DNA of 37,970 bases from NCBI GenBank assembly GCA_009700145.1, contig WLMQ01000003.1:1-37970 (forward strand), in the 5' to 3' direction. The position numbers and the translations under genes are program-made. Origin of the DNA: Actinomycetota bacterium. GTDB lineage: Bacteria > Actinomycetota > Acidimicrobiia > Acidimicrobiales > Ilumatobacteraceae. The notes under the pieces are model-generated. The model did no database searches and was not told the origin of the DNA. It saw nothing but the letters and a program-made list of their open reading frames with translations. Below are positions 1 to 10,033 of the stretch, in pieces. Each line of letters opens with the position of its first letter. Positions within the stretch are counted from its first letter, which is position 1.

Positions 1-504
1 ATTGGTGAAGTTGACATCTTCGTTTCGGCAACTGGCAACGATCACATCATCACGATTGAGCACATGCTCAAGATGAAGCACAACGCAATTGTGTGCAACA
101 TCGGCCACTTTGACTCCGAAATCGATATGGCCGGCTTGGCTCGAAGCGGCGCGACTCGTGATGAATTGAAGCCCGGAACCGACTTGTGGTCTTTCCCCGA
201 CGGGCATGCGATCATTGTGTTGGCTGAAGGACGTTTGGTCAACCTCGGTTGCGCAACTGGTCACCCAAGTTTCGTGATGAGTTGTTCATTCTCGAACCAA
301 GTCATCGCACAAATCGAGTTGTTCACCAATCTTGCGGCGTACCCACTTGGTGTGTACGTGTTGCCGAAGCATCTTGACGAAAAGGTTGCATCGCTTCACT
401 TGGGTGCACTTGGGGTCAAGTTGACCAAGTTGACCGATGAGCAGGCCGACTACTTGGGTGTCGCTCCTTCGGGCCCATTCAAGCCCGAGCGTTACCGCTA
501 CTAA
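1..504 (+). CDS. ahcY: Adenosylhomocysteinase, C-terminal part (5' truncated by window)
   Basis: Frame 1 is open from base 1 ([46 protein letters not shown]...) and ends KPERYRY*, typical of SAH hydrolase. Confidence 0.97.
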   Translation: MGEVDIFVSATGNDHIITIEHMLKMKHNAIVCNIGHFDSEIDMAGLARSGATRDELKPGTDLWSFPDGHAIIVLAEGRLVNLGCATGHPSFVMSCSFSNQVIAQIELFTNLAAYPLGVYVLPKHLDEKVASLHLGALGVKLTKLTDEQADYLGVAPSGPFKPERYRY

Positions 505-1130
505 TGTCAAAGTTGTACGCAGAAAAGCTAGCCCGGTGTATCACCGGGCTAGCTTTTTTTGGTTTTGGAATCACCCTGTTTTTACGGGCCAATCTTGGGT
601 TGGCTCCGTGGGACATTTTCCATAAGGGATTATCAGAAAAGTTTGACATTTCAATTGGTCTTGTCATTGAGGGCGTTGGTTTATTGCTTTTGTTGTTGTG
701 GATTCCGTTACGGCAACGACCGGGAGTCGGCACAATTTTGAATGCAATTGAAATTGGTCTTGTGGTTAATCTGACCAAGCCGATTATTGGAGAACCAGAT
801 CAACTGCTCATTCGGGCATTGATGGTGGTTGCAGGAGTCATAGTGATTGGCCTCGGATCTGCTTTGTATATCGGTGCTGGTCTCGGATCGGGCCCACGCG
901 ATGGTTTGATGCTGGGATTGTCGAAGCGATCAATTGCTGGACGTCAGATCAGTATTCGTGTGGCACGAACTGCCGTTGAAATATCAGTAATGGTCGCCGG
1001 ACTCTTCTTGGGTGGCTCAATTGGAATCGGAACATTGATCTTTATGTTCGGTATCGGGCCACTTGTGCAATTGATCTTGCCGCGCTTTGAAATGCGTTTA
1101 GCCAGCGACATGCTGCCAGAACCAAAGTAG
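504..1130 (+). CDS. YczE/YitT-like integral membrane protein
   Basis: ORF starts at an ATG overlapping the ahcY stop (TAATG). Hydrophobic; motifs LFLRANLGLAPWDIFHKGLS and WIPLRQRPGVGTILN fit the YczE family. Confidence 0.85.
   Translation: MSKLYAEKLARCITGLAFFGFGITLFLRANLGLAPWDIFHKGLSEKFDISIGLVIEGVGLLLLLLWIPLRQRPGVGTILNAIEIGLVVNLTKPIIGEPDQLLIRALMVVAGVIVIGLGSALYIGAGLGSGPRDGLMLGLSKRSIAGRQISIRVARTAVEISVMVAGLFLGGSIGIGTLIFMFGIGPLVQLILPRFEMRLASDMLPEPK
524..560 (+). terminator. Intrinsic-terminator-like hairpin inside the 5' end of the yczE-like CDS
   Basis: GCTAGCCCGGTG-TAT-CACCGGGCTAGC: 12-bp perfect GC-rich stem (527-538/542-553), 3-nt loop, then 7 T (554-560). Confidence 0.85.
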
Positions 1131-1167
1131 CGAACAGTAAGTTTTTCAAAACCTACTGTTCGCTACT
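1126..1167. terminator. Inverted repeat between convergent genes
   Basis: AGTAGCGAACAGTA (1126-1139) and TACTGTTCGCTACT (1154-1167) are perfect 14-bp inverted arms; the left arm contains the yczE-like stop codon. No long T tract. Confidence 0.6.
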
Positions 1168-1186
1168 CGTTACTTCTGGTGAATGA

Positions 1187-4100
1187 TTAACCGCAAATCA
1201 CCTTGGGCAATGTGTAGTTGAACACTGTTTGATTCTTGGCGATATCAAATGCGTTGATGGAAATAACTTTGCTGGCATCGTTGCTTGTTATAGGAATTGA
1301 ATAAATCGGTGCCTTGAAAGATGCTCCGTTGGTGCGAACTACTCCGCCGACTTTTACGGAGATATCGCCAAGCGCGCCTTCGGGATCAACGATGTTGAAG
1401 GTTGCGGCCTTTGAATTAGCGCCACATTGCAGTGCCACAAATGTGATACTTGGTGGCTGATTAGTGACAACAGGTTGCGTCGTGGTCGGTGCCACGACAG
1501 TTGTTGTCGTTGTCGGGGCCACGGCCGGAGTCGAGGTAGTTGGCGTTGTCGTCGGAGGAGTTGATTGAGAGCATCCACCTGGTGTCACCCCTCGAACAAC
1601 AACCGATGCCGAGCGAGAGTTTGCACCATCAGAAATCTCACCCTTGAGGGTTTTGCTCTGACCTCGAAATGCGTAAGTGACGTTGATTTGTCCGCCACTA
1701 CTTCCGCTACCAGCGAAAGCCAGGTCGAGAATTTTGCCGCCGTCCCATAACACGCGACCAGAGAGAGCGGCGCCTTCGGGGTCGGAAGCACTCACCGAAT
1801 ACTTAATGCCAGTTGGCCCATCGGAGCCGATTTCGACACATTCGGCCACGCTGATGGTGATGACAGGAGGTTGATTGGTTGTGCCTCCAGGAGCCTTGGT
1901 TGTGGGAACAGTGGTTGTCGCTGCCGGTTCTTTGGGGCCAGCCACTGTCGTGGTCGTCGCCGTTGCCACCGTCGTGCTCGGAGTTTCATCCGAACTTGGT
2001 TGATCACAATCACGGACGACTGCATCAGTCGACGCAGTTCCTGTTGAACCATCGGCAGCAGTCGCTGAAGCTTTAACAACTTGGTTTCCGGCATCACTTG
2101 TGCTTGCCATTCCGGTCCAGGCTCCGTCGGATCCTAGGGTGAGGGAGAACTCGGTTCCGTCAAAGGTTGCAGTCATTGCGGTGATTTCGCTGCCAGTCGA
2201 ACTGGTTGCAGTGATACGAACAAACATGTCTGTTTCTGCACACACCGGGTCTTTGGGTTCAATGCCAATCTTGATTTCACCTTCGGCAATAGTTCCACCA
2301 CCAGTGCAATTGGCAAATCTTCCATCGGCTTCAAGATCTGCAGTTGTGCGATATTCAGTACTTCCATCTTCGTATCGCGTGTACCAATGTTGACCATGGT
2401 CAGTATCGGCTGCGTCGTTGTTGAACCACACCCATATCCAAGCAGTGCCAGTTGATTCGGTGTAGGTGTTTCCTTCAAACTCTTGTGGGCATTCAAATGG
2501 AACGGGTTCTTCGGGGTCGTCGCACGCATCGCGATAGCCCGGTATGTCGTAAACATAGGTGGCCGATTCGCCTTGTTCGCTGTACCAAATTCCGTCACCG
2601 CCGTACACCCAACGCACGCCACGACTGTCGACAAAGGTATGTCCGTCTTCTGGTTCGACGTTTAGGTCAACGCAGCCTTCTTCATAACAGTCGTCGTAGG
2701 GCGCCACAGTCGCGCGTACACGATTGTCGGTGATGCGTTCAATCGTGGGAATACCAGGTTGTATGGTGATTGCGCTTCGTGTCGTTGATTGAACGAGCGA
2801 ATTTGTGACGGGTAAGTCGTTGTCAGAAGAGGTCCAACTTGCGATGTTCTCGCCGGCACTATCGGGTGGACATGGCGGCAAGCACAGTGAGCGATACCAC
2901 GGGAGTTCAACAGTTGTTGCAACTGATGAACTATCCGTCAAGTTGATCCACTCAACAGATCCCCAAATCCAGATGTCTTGAGTCGTTGGATCAACCCACA
3001 CTGCGTTTTCGTCGATGCTCAATTGAAGTGGGGGGCAAGGCGGCATGCATTCATCGATGTAGCCAGGCAATTGAATGGTCATCATGTAGTGAATGTCAGG
3101 CTCGTTGGCGTTGACCCAACCGTTCTCTGGTCCGTTGTACACAAACACGTCGCCATTGGGAGCGACCCATGAATCGCCGGTTGACGCTTTGATTTCGGGG
3201 CACGGCGGATCAATGGGGGGATAGCAGTTTTCGGTACCGAGTTCTTCGTTTGTCAAGTTCTCGAAGTCCTCGGTGCCAATCATGTCCCAGCCGTATGTAC
3301 CGCTCGGGCTTTGGCCATACACCCACTCAGACGAATCTGGAGCGGTCCATGTTGAACCGAGATGTGGCTTCGTAGGTGGGCATGGATCATTCTGAGTCGG
3401 TGGGGGCGGGCAATCTGCTCCGGCATCGAGTTGTGCGGTCGCAACTGATTCAACTTCTTCGGTTGAGGTGTTGTCCCAAGATGGTGTTGAGTCTTCGCGA
3501 TAATTGAATTCCCATAACGAGCCTTGTGCGTCGTACCAAACATCACCGATACGTGGTTTGGTAGGAGGGCATGGTGATTCTTCGGGGCAGTCTTCGGGGA
3601 CTCCAGCAAGCTTGTTCGTGGCACGTGCTTCGGAAATATCAACAACGCCGTCGACAATTCTCATCCAATGAGCTCCGGTGGATTCGGCACTCGTCCAAAT
3701 CCAGGTGGTTCCTTCGCTGTCGGTGTAGCGCGCTCCCTGGAACGTTTCGGGACATTCACCAGTAATGGTGATTTCGGGATCGTCACAATCAGCGTCAACG
3801 CCAGGTAAATCAGAAGTTGTGAGATATACGAATTTGCCGTTGTCGTCGAACCACCAGTGAGCGCCATCTGTGTCATCGCTCACCCAGACCCACACGTTGC
3901 CTTCGGGGTCGGTGTAACGAGCACCTTCAAAAGTTTCGGGACATTCGGGTTGCGGTTTGCGATTTCGAGGTTCGCCGCATGCATCTTTAAATCCGGGAAG
4001 GTCCCCTACTTCATCGACAGGGGAGACCGATTCGTCATCAACGTTGACCCATTGTCCGGCAGTTGTGATGAAAGTCCAACGATCACCGTTGGCATCGATG

Positions 4101-4861
4101 TAGTCAGTCCAACCGCCTCCGATGATTTGCTCTGGACACTGCGGTTCATCGACCGGAGGAATGGAGTCGTCAGTAGGAATTGACACCTCGCCAGGAATCG
4201 TTGTTGATTCTTGGGTGATGACGGTGTCATCGGGGGTGCTTTGTGGAGTCGTTTCTTGCGTTGTTGAATCGGAGGTTTCGGTTGCTTCAACGTTTTCTTC
4301 GGTCGGCGAGAGCAATGGATTGCCGCACGCGCAACGTCCACGTGGCATACCTTGATCATCAATCAAAATTGCGGTCCCCGCAGCGATCACTGCGTCGTAG
4401 CCGTATGACTGACCATTCTTGAAGCCAAACATTTTGACGTTGATGTCTTGAGTGACATAGACGGAAGTCAAACTGCGGATAAAAGATGGAAGTTCTTCAA
4501 AGGAAATTCCTTGGATTGCAGCCCACGCGCGTCCACGATCTGAGTAGTACTGCAAGAACTCAATCATTTTTTCGGTGTCACAAATGTTGGTTCCGGTGCC
4601 GCCGTACGTTCGGCCTCGATAGATACCAGGGGCCGATGATGACACCTCGCCCTCAAGAACGGGATCATCGGACGTGACTTCGTACGAACTCAACTCAAAA
4701 GTTGGAGCAAATGAGTCAGGGCCAACAACTCCGGGCGGCTGGTACAGCGCTCGTGCCGGGCCCGACAATTGTGGATCTGTCGACTCGGACTTTTTACCGC
4801 TGCTGCAAGCAGTCGAGACGAGAAGAACGCTTGTTAGTGCCAGAGCAAGAATTCGTTTCAT
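1187..4861 (-). CDS. Large secreted lipoprotein: DUF6777-like N-terminal domain, tandem Cys-bracketed Trp-rich modules, Ig-like domains with Thr-rich linkers
   Basis: Start MKRILALALTSVLLVSTACSSG has a lipobox (VSTAC). N-domain ...GTNICDTEKMIEFL...RGRCACGNPL resembles DUF6777. About ten CP...W...G..W.W...C modules follow. C-terminus has TTT-rich linkers and NQPP-type beta domains. ORF track start (4984) trimmed to the ATG preceded by GGGGGA. Confidence 0.85.
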   Translation of the reverse strand: MKRILALALTSVLLVSTACSSGKKSESTDPQLSGPARALYQPPGVVGPDSFAPTFELSSYEVTSDDPVLEGEVSSSAPGIYRGRTYGGTGTNICDTEKMIEFLQYYSDRGRAWAAIQGISFEELPSFIRSLTSVYVTQDINVKMFGFKNGQSYGYDAVIAAGTAILIDDQGMPRGRCACGNPLLSPTEENVEATETSDSTTQETTPQSTPDDTVITQESTTIPGEVSIPTDDSIPPVDEPQCPEQIIGGGWTDYIDANGDRWTFITTAGQWVNVDDESVSPVDEVGDLPGFKDACGEPRNRKPQPECPETFEGARYTDPEGNVWVWVSDDTDGAHWWFDDNGKFVYLTTSDLPGVDADCDDPEITITGECPETFQGARYTDSEGTTWIWTSAESTGAHWMRIVDGVVDISEARATNKLAGVPEDCPEESPCPPTKPRIGDVWYDAQGSLWEFNYREDSTPSWDNTSTEEVESVATAQLDAGADCPPPPTQNDPCPPTKPHLGSTWTAPDSSEWVYGQSPSGTYGWDMIGTEDFENLTNEELGTENCYPPIDPPCPEIKASTGDSWVAPNGDVFVYNGPENGWVNANEPDIHYMMTIQLPGYIDECMPPCPPLQLSIDENAVWVDPTTQDIWIWGSVEWINLTDSSSVATTVELPWYRSLCLPPCPPDSAGENIASWTSSDNDLPVTNSLVQSTTRSAITIQPGIPTIERITDNRVRATVAPYDDCYEEGCVDLNVEPEDGHTFVDSRGVRWVYGGDGIWYSEQGESATYVYDIPGYRDACDDPEEPVPFECPQEFEGNTYTESTGTAWIWVWFNNDAADTDHGQHWYTRYEDGSTEYRTTADLEADGRFANCTGGGTIAEGEIKIGIEPKDPVCAETDMFVRITATSSTGSEITAMTATFDGTEFSLTLGSDGAWTGMASTSDAGNQVVKASATAADGSTGTASTDAVVRDCDQPSSDETPSTTVATATTTTVAGPKEPAATTTVPTTKAPGGTTNQPPVITISVAECVEIGSDGPTGIKYSVSASDPEGAALSGRVLWDGGKILDLAFAGSGSSGGQINVTYAFRGQSKTLKGEISDGANSRSASVVVRGVTPGGCSQSTPPTTTPTTSTPAVAPTTTTTVVAPTTTQPVVTNQPPSITFVALQCGANSKAATFNIVDPEGALGDISVKVGGVVRTNGASFKAPIYSIPITSNDASKVISINAFDIAKNQTVFNYTLPKVICG

Positions 4862-5026
4862 GGAAAGATTTCCCCCAAGAATTAATCTGATTTCGCCGCT
4901 TTGACGGCGCCGTCTTGACTTTATACGCATGCCGAGGCAGAGGAAAACACGTTGTATGAGGTTGTAGGAAGTTGAAGTTTGCATACCTGCAAGAGCAGGG
5001 AGCCGACATGATCTTGCAGTTTTTTC

Positions 5027-5722
5027 TTAAATACCGCTCAAAGTTCGTGCCGCGGCTGCAGTCTTTTCGCCCATGGGCTGATAGCAATCAGGCGAGATGC
5101 GGTCTCGTGGGCCAACAACTGAGATCATCGCGATCGGTTGGGCTGGGCCGTCGTAGATCACGCTGCCGATGGCAATTGAACCTGGATGACCGGGGTTGAT
5201 TTGGAAGTACCGCGGTTGGTCATCGTTGGCTGAACCAAGCCAAGCAGCTTCGCCGGTAGGGAATTGTTTGATGAGCTTTTGAACAATTTCGGTCGTGGCA
5301 ATGTCAGGTCGAAACTGCACAATTTTGCCAACTTCCATCGTGATCTTGACATTGTGTTTACTCTCAATTTTGTCAAGCAATGTGGCATGTATTTTGTCGC
5401 CCACATAAGTCAATTGCCACAACAGTGCGGTTTCGCCAATGACTTCAGAAAGTTCTTGTAATTGGTGGCGCGCGCTGTTGCGTAAATTGACCGCAACCCG
5501 ATTTGACAAAGTCAAAACACGAGGTGTCAATTCCCATGCGGCTCCATGAGCTTGCTTTTGGATGTAGCCACTCGCTCCAAGCGTGATCAAAATGCGTTGA
5601 GCAGTGTTCTTGTCCATGTTCATGTGGCGAGCAAGTGCCGAGACACCAATGGGTTGCAATTCCGCGACGACTTCAAGGACCGCGAGAGCATTTTCGACGG
5701 TTTGCAGAGTTTTGACAGCCAT
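5027..5722 (-). CDS. IclR-family transcriptional regulator
   Basis: MAVKTLQTVENALAVLEVVAELQPIGVSALARHMNMDKNTAQRILITLGASGYIQ wHTH followed by an IclR-type effector domain. Confidence 0.9.
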   Translation of the reverse strand: MAVKTLQTVENALAVLEVVAELQPIGVSALARHMNMDKNTAQRILITLGASGYIQKQAHGAAWELTPRVLTLSNRVAVNLRNSARHQLQELSEVIGETALLWQLTYVGDKIHATLLDKIESKHNVKITMEVGKIVQFRPDIATTEIVQKLIKQFPTGEAAWLGSANDDQPRYFQINPGHPGSIAIGSVIYDGPAQPIAMISVVGPRDRISPDCYQPMGEKTAAAARTLSGI

Positions 5723-5837
5723 AAGGACTAGAACTCTACACAATTAGTGACTTGTGTATTGAATAAAAATACGCTGGCTCAAATTGTGAGACAAGATTTC
5801 ACGAGACTGTGCCACACCCATTTGGTCTGCTGGATCC

Positions 5838-6473
5838 ATGTTTAGTGCTTTGCGTTGCTCACAGTGTTTGAAAATCTTTCGCCCGTCGGCCTCTGATCCC
5901 GCTCATTCAATGGGGTCTCCTCGAACCTGTCCATTATGTGCATCCTCAAAAGTTTGGACGGATCGTCCGGTTCGGGCGACTACTGAATTGCGCGGTGAAA
6001 CTCAAGACTTTATTCGAGGTCTAAAATATCGCAATCAGCGACGGGTCGTCTCACATCTTGCCGACCGACTCGTGACATCGATTCTCGCCGATCCCGATGC
6101 TCAACCTTTTGACATTGTGACTTGGGCGCCGACGTCGATGGTTCGTCACAGACTGCGGGGTTATGACCAATCAGAGTTGCTCGCCAGAGCTGTTGCCGAG
6201 CGGCTCGGGTTGCGATGTCGGCGATTGTTGTATCGCGATCGCAGTGCACCCCAAACGGGCCGCAATCGACAGGAACGTCTGAATGGTCCGATGTTTCGGG
6301 CTCGTCCTTTACGTCGTGCGTGTCGAGTGCTGGTGATTGACGATGTCGTGACAACCGGAAGTACTTTGCGTGCTGCTGCCCATGCACTTGATATAGCTGG
6401 CGCTAGCGAAGTGTGTTTGCTGGCAGTGGCAGCAACTCCTCGTGATCGATCTACAAATTCGCGAGTTGCCTAA
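5838..6473 (+). CDS. comF: ComF-family phosphoribosyltransferase
   Basis: N-terminal Cys motifs, FIRGLKYRNQRRVVSHLADRL, RLRGYDQSELLARAVAERLG and PRPP loop VLVIDDVVTTGSTL. Confidence 0.92.
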   Translation: MFSALRCSQCLKIFRPSASDPAHSMGSPRTCPLCASSKVWTDRPVRATTELRGETQDFIRGLKYRNQRRVVSHLADRLVTSILADPDAQPFDIVTWAPTSMVRHRLRGYDQSELLARAVAERLGLRCRRLLYRDRSAPQTGRNRQERLNGPMFRARPLRRACRVLVIDDVVTTGSTLRAAAHALDIAGASEVCLLAVAATPRDRSTNSRVA

Positions 6474-7164
6474 CGCGCTGAACTGCGTGTGTTGGGTCAA
6501 TATCTACCCAAATTCCGTGTATTCCTACTGCGGAAGCAGCGTCAACGTTGCTTTGGGCATCGTCAAGAAATGCGGCTCGATGAGCTTCAACACCAAGTCG
6601 ATGTAATGTGAGTTCGTAAATCGCGCGGTTGGGTTTACGCATTCCCACTTCGTGGCTGTCAACCACATCGTCAAAAATATTGGCGAAATCGAGCATTGGC
6701 CACCATAAATCCCGGAATTCGCGAACATTATTTGTGAGAACTCCCAGGCGCAAGCCGGCTGCCTTGAGATGATGGACGAGTTCAATAACTAGAGGATTTG
6801 GTTCAAACTGAATATTGACGCCGTCTCGCGATGCAACTTGTCGATCATTCGATTGAGGTGGGGGTCCGACCGAGGCCATCGGTTGCAAACCAGCCTCAAG
6901 AACGAGTGGAGCAAGCTGTTGGCGATACTCAATCATGCTGATTTCACCGCGTTCTAGGCGATGCCAGGGGTGGTCGGTGTCCTGCCCGTATTCGCCCATC
7001 ATGACTTTCATGACTTTGTCGGCGGGGTCATTGGGAAAGCGCTTGACCACATCGCTGGGGCGCCCGTTGCTCGCTAAAACTCCGCCAAAATCGAAAATAA
7101 CTGCGTCAATCAGGCGGTCTGATTGGTTGGAATGATTGGCGGACGTTGGGGCTGACTCGGGCAC
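6451..7164 (-). CDS. HAD-superfamily (subfamily IA) hydrolase
   Basis: [62 protein letters not shown] start. Confidence 0.88.
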   Translation of the reverse strand: MPESAPTSANHSNQSDRLIDAVIFDFGGVLASNGRPSDVVKRFPNDPADKVMKVMMGEYGQDTDHPWHRLERGEISMIEYRQQLAPLVLEAGLQPMASVGPPPQSNDRQVASRDGVNIQFEPNPLVIELVHHLKAAGLRLGVLTNNVREFRDLWWPMLDFANIFDDVVDSHEVGMRKPNRAIYELTLHRLGVEAHRAAFLDDAQSNVDAASAVGIHGIWVDIDPTHAVQRVRQLANL

Positions 7165-7266
7165 ATTGTCAGTCTGCCTGTCGGCTTGCTTTCTTACATC
7201 ATTGTTGCATGTGAACTTTGGGTGACCCCGAGGCTCGCAAATACCGCCTGTAGGCTCTATACCTGC

Positions 7267-10026
7267 ATGGGAATCCTCGATCGCATCCTGCGGGCCGGTG
7301 AAGGCAAGAAACTGAAGGCCCTCGAGGGTCTCGTTCCTGACATCAACGCCCTTGAGTCATCTGTTCAGTCATTGTCGGACGACGCATTGCGTGGCAAGAC
7401 CGCTGAATTCCGTAGCCGACTTGAGCGGGGTGAAACTCTCGACGATCTGCTCATCGAAGCATTCGCCGTCGTGCGTGAAGGAGCGCACCGTGTCATTGGT
7501 CAGCGTCACTACGACGTGCAAATGATGGGTGGGGCTGCGTTGCACTTCGGCTGGGTTGCCGAAATGAAAACGGGTGAAGGTAAGACTTTGGTCTCGACCT
7601 TGCCGGCGTATCTCAATGGTTTGTCTGGCAATGGCGTGCATCTCATCACGGTGAACGACTATTTGGCACGCCGTGACTCTGAGTGGATGGGACGAGTTCA
7701 TCGTTGGCTCGGACTCAATGTTGGGCTAGTTGTTCCAGGTTCGCGCGAGCGCCCTGAGCAAAAGCGGGTCGACTACGCCGCTGACATTACGTACGGAACC
7801 AACAATGAATTTGGTTTTGATTATTTGCGCGACAACATGGCGCCCACCAAACTCAACAAAGTTCAACGTGGTCATGCCTTTGCCATCGTTGACGAAGTTG
7901 ACTCAATTTTGATTGACGAAGCCCGTACACCGCTCATCATCTCTGGGCGAGTGGCCGATGCCGCCAATCTTTATTACCGTTTTGCTTCAATCGTGCGTGC
8001 TTTGAAGCGCGACGTTGACTACGAAGTAGAAGAAGATAAGCGCATTGTTATGCCGACCGAAGCCGGCATTGAACGCGTTGAAGCCGAACTCGGTCTCGAA
8101 AACTTGTATGACGAAGTTCAGCGCAACCTTGTCCATCAATTGCAAGTGGCATTGAAGGCCAAAGAGTTGTATCGCCGCGACAAGGACTACATCATTCAAG
8201 GTGGCGAAGTAAAAATCGTTGACGAATTCACGGGTCGTATTCTTGAAGGTCGTCGCTGGAGTGAAGGTATTCACCAAGCAGTTGAGGCCAAAGAAGGCGT
8301 CAAGATTAAAGAGGAAAACCAAACGCTTGCCACGATCACATTGCAGAACTATTTCCGCATGTACACCAAGCTCTCTGGAATGACTGGTACGGCACAGACT
8401 GAAGCTGCCGAACTCATGAATACTTACGATTTGCAGGTTGTGCCGATTCCGACCAACCGTGCAGTTGTCCGCGTCGATTCGCCCGACCAAATTTTCAAAA
8501 CCGAAGATGCCAAGTTCGACGCAGTTGTCACTGACATCATTGAGAGAAATGCCAACGGTCAGCCAATTTTGGTGGGCACAGTCAGCGTTGAAAAGAGCGA
8601 GCACCTGTCGCGGCTTCTCGCAAAAAATGGTGTGAAGCACGAAGTTTTGAACGCCAAGCAACACACTCGTGAAGCCGAGATTGTGACCCAGGCTGGACGA
8701 CTTGGCGCAGTGACAGTTGCAACCAACATGGCTGGTCGTGGTGTTGACATTTTGCTCGGCGGCAACCCCGAAGGCTTAGCGCGTCGAGCAGTACTTGGTG
8801 AAGGTCATGCGGCCGACACATTGACTGACGAATTTGCTTTACCGCTTCCGCTTGCTGAAATGCCCGATGAATATCGTGCGGCTCGTTTAGTTGCACAAGC
8901 TCGATATAACGAACTCTTCGCCGATATTTCTGCCAAGTGCAAGGCCGAAGGCGACCAAGTACGTGAAGCGGGCGGCTTGTACGTGATCGGATCTGAGCGT
9001 CACGAGAGTCGTCGTATCGACAATCAGTTGCGTGGACGCGCTGGACGTCAGGGCGACCCTGGTTCAAGTCGTTTCTATTTGAGCCTTGAAGACGAATTGA
9101 TGCGTTTGTTCGCGACCGGTGCATTGAGTTGGGTCATGGGACGTGCATTGCCTGATGACGAAGCGATTGAACACAAGATGGTCACCAAGGCCATCGAACG
9201 CGCTCAGAGCACTGTCGAAACACGTAATGCCGAAATTCGTAAGAACGTGTTGAAGTACGACGAAGTGATGAATGAGCAGCGCAAGGTGATTTACATGCGC
9301 CGCGACCAAATTCTTGACGGCGTCGATCTCAAAGTCGCAGCGCTCGAATATATGGCCGAGGCAGTTGATGCACTGATCGAAACGCATTGTGTGAGCGAGG
9401 CCGACGACGAATGGGATCTCGAAGGCCTCACTAAAGAACTCAAGACCTATTGGCCGAACGACTTGACACCTGATCACTTGGGTCAATCATCAAATACCGA
9501 CAAAATGTACGACGTCGTCATGGATAATGCGACTGCCTACTATGAACTGCGCGAAGTTGAACTGACTTCAGTAGTGATGCGCGATGTTGAACGTCAGGTG
9601 ATGTTACGTATCATCGATCAACGTTGGCGTGAACATCTTGAAGAGATGGACTATCTGCAAGAGGGCATCAATCTGCGCGCCATGGGCCAAAAAGATCCGT
9701 TGGCCGAATGGCAGCGCGAAGGCTACGAAATGTTCGGTGCCATGATGAAGGGCATCGCGCAAGACTTCGTGAAGTACGTCATGCATGTGCAGGTTGTACG
9801 TAACGAAGAACCTGCTCCCGTCGTACAAAACCTTCAACAGACGAAATCTGAAGCACCTTCGGCAGTGAGTCAAGGTGCAGTGCAGAGTGCGGGCGAGATG
9901 CCTCAGCAGGCTGCGCCCGTCAAGCAGCAGCCCATCGTGAACGACGAGTGGTCAAAGACGCCTCGTAATGCGCCGTGCCCTTGCGGTTCAGGTAAAAAAT
10001 TCAAGATGTGCCACGGCACCAGCTGA
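7267..10026 (+). CDS. secA: Preprotein translocase subunit SecA
   Basis: [23 protein letters not shown]..., [62 protein letters not shown]-terminal [15 protein letters not shown] zinc motif. Confidence 0.98.
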   Translation: MGILDRILRAGEGKKLKALEGLVPDINALESSVQSLSDDALRGKTAEFRSRLERGETLDDLLIEAFAVVREGAHRVIGQRHYDVQMMGGAALHFGWVAEMKTGEGKTLVSTLPAYLNGLSGNGVHLITVNDYLARRDSEWMGRVHRWLGLNVGLVVPGSRERPEQKRVDYAADITYGTNNEFGFDYLRDNMAPTKLNKVQRGHAFAIVDEVDSILIDEARTPLIISGRVADAANLYYRFASIVRALKRDVDYEVEEDKRIVMPTEAGIERVEAELGLENLYDEVQRNLVHQLQVALKAKELYRRDKDYIIQGGEVKIVDEFTGRILEGRRWSEGIHQAVEAKEGVKIKEENQTLATITLQNYFRMYTKLSGMTGTAQTEAAELMNTYDLQVVPIPTNRAVVRVDSPDQIFKTEDAKFDAVVTDIIERNANGQPILVGTVSVEKSEHLSRLLAKNGVKHEVLNAKQHTREAEIVTQAGRLGAVTVATNMAGRGVDILLGGNPEGLARRAVLGEGHAADTLTDEFALPLPLAEMPDEYRAARLVAQARYNELFADISAKCKAEGDQVREAGGLYVIGSERHESRRIDNQLRGRAGRQGDPGSSRFYLSLEDELMRLFATGALSWVMGRALPDDEAIEHKMVTKAIERAQSTVETRNAEIRKNVLKYDEVMNEQRKVIYMRRDQILDGVDLKVAALEYMAEAVDALIETHCVSEADDEWDLEGLTKELKTYWPNDLTPDHLGQSSNTDKMYDVVMDNATAYYELREVELTSVVMRDVERQVMLRIIDQRWREHLEEMDYLQEGINLRAMGQKDPLAEWQREGYEMFGAMMKGIAQDFVKYVMHVQVVRNEEPAPVVQNLQQTKSEAPSAVSQGAVQSAGEMPQQAAPVKQQPIVNDEWSKTPRNAPCPCGSGKKFKMCHGTS

Positions 10027-10033
10027 GATTGTC

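Noticed and set aside
2173-2634. Long alternative-frame ORFs within the lipoprotein gene (e.g. 153 aa)
   Set aside because: They lie in other frames of a gene with clear signal peptide and repeats; compositions are not protein-like and match no family I know.
7987-8664. 225-aa minus-strand ORF antisense to secA
   Set aside because: Fully inside conserved secA, with no recognisable domain or start context; an artefact of codon bias.
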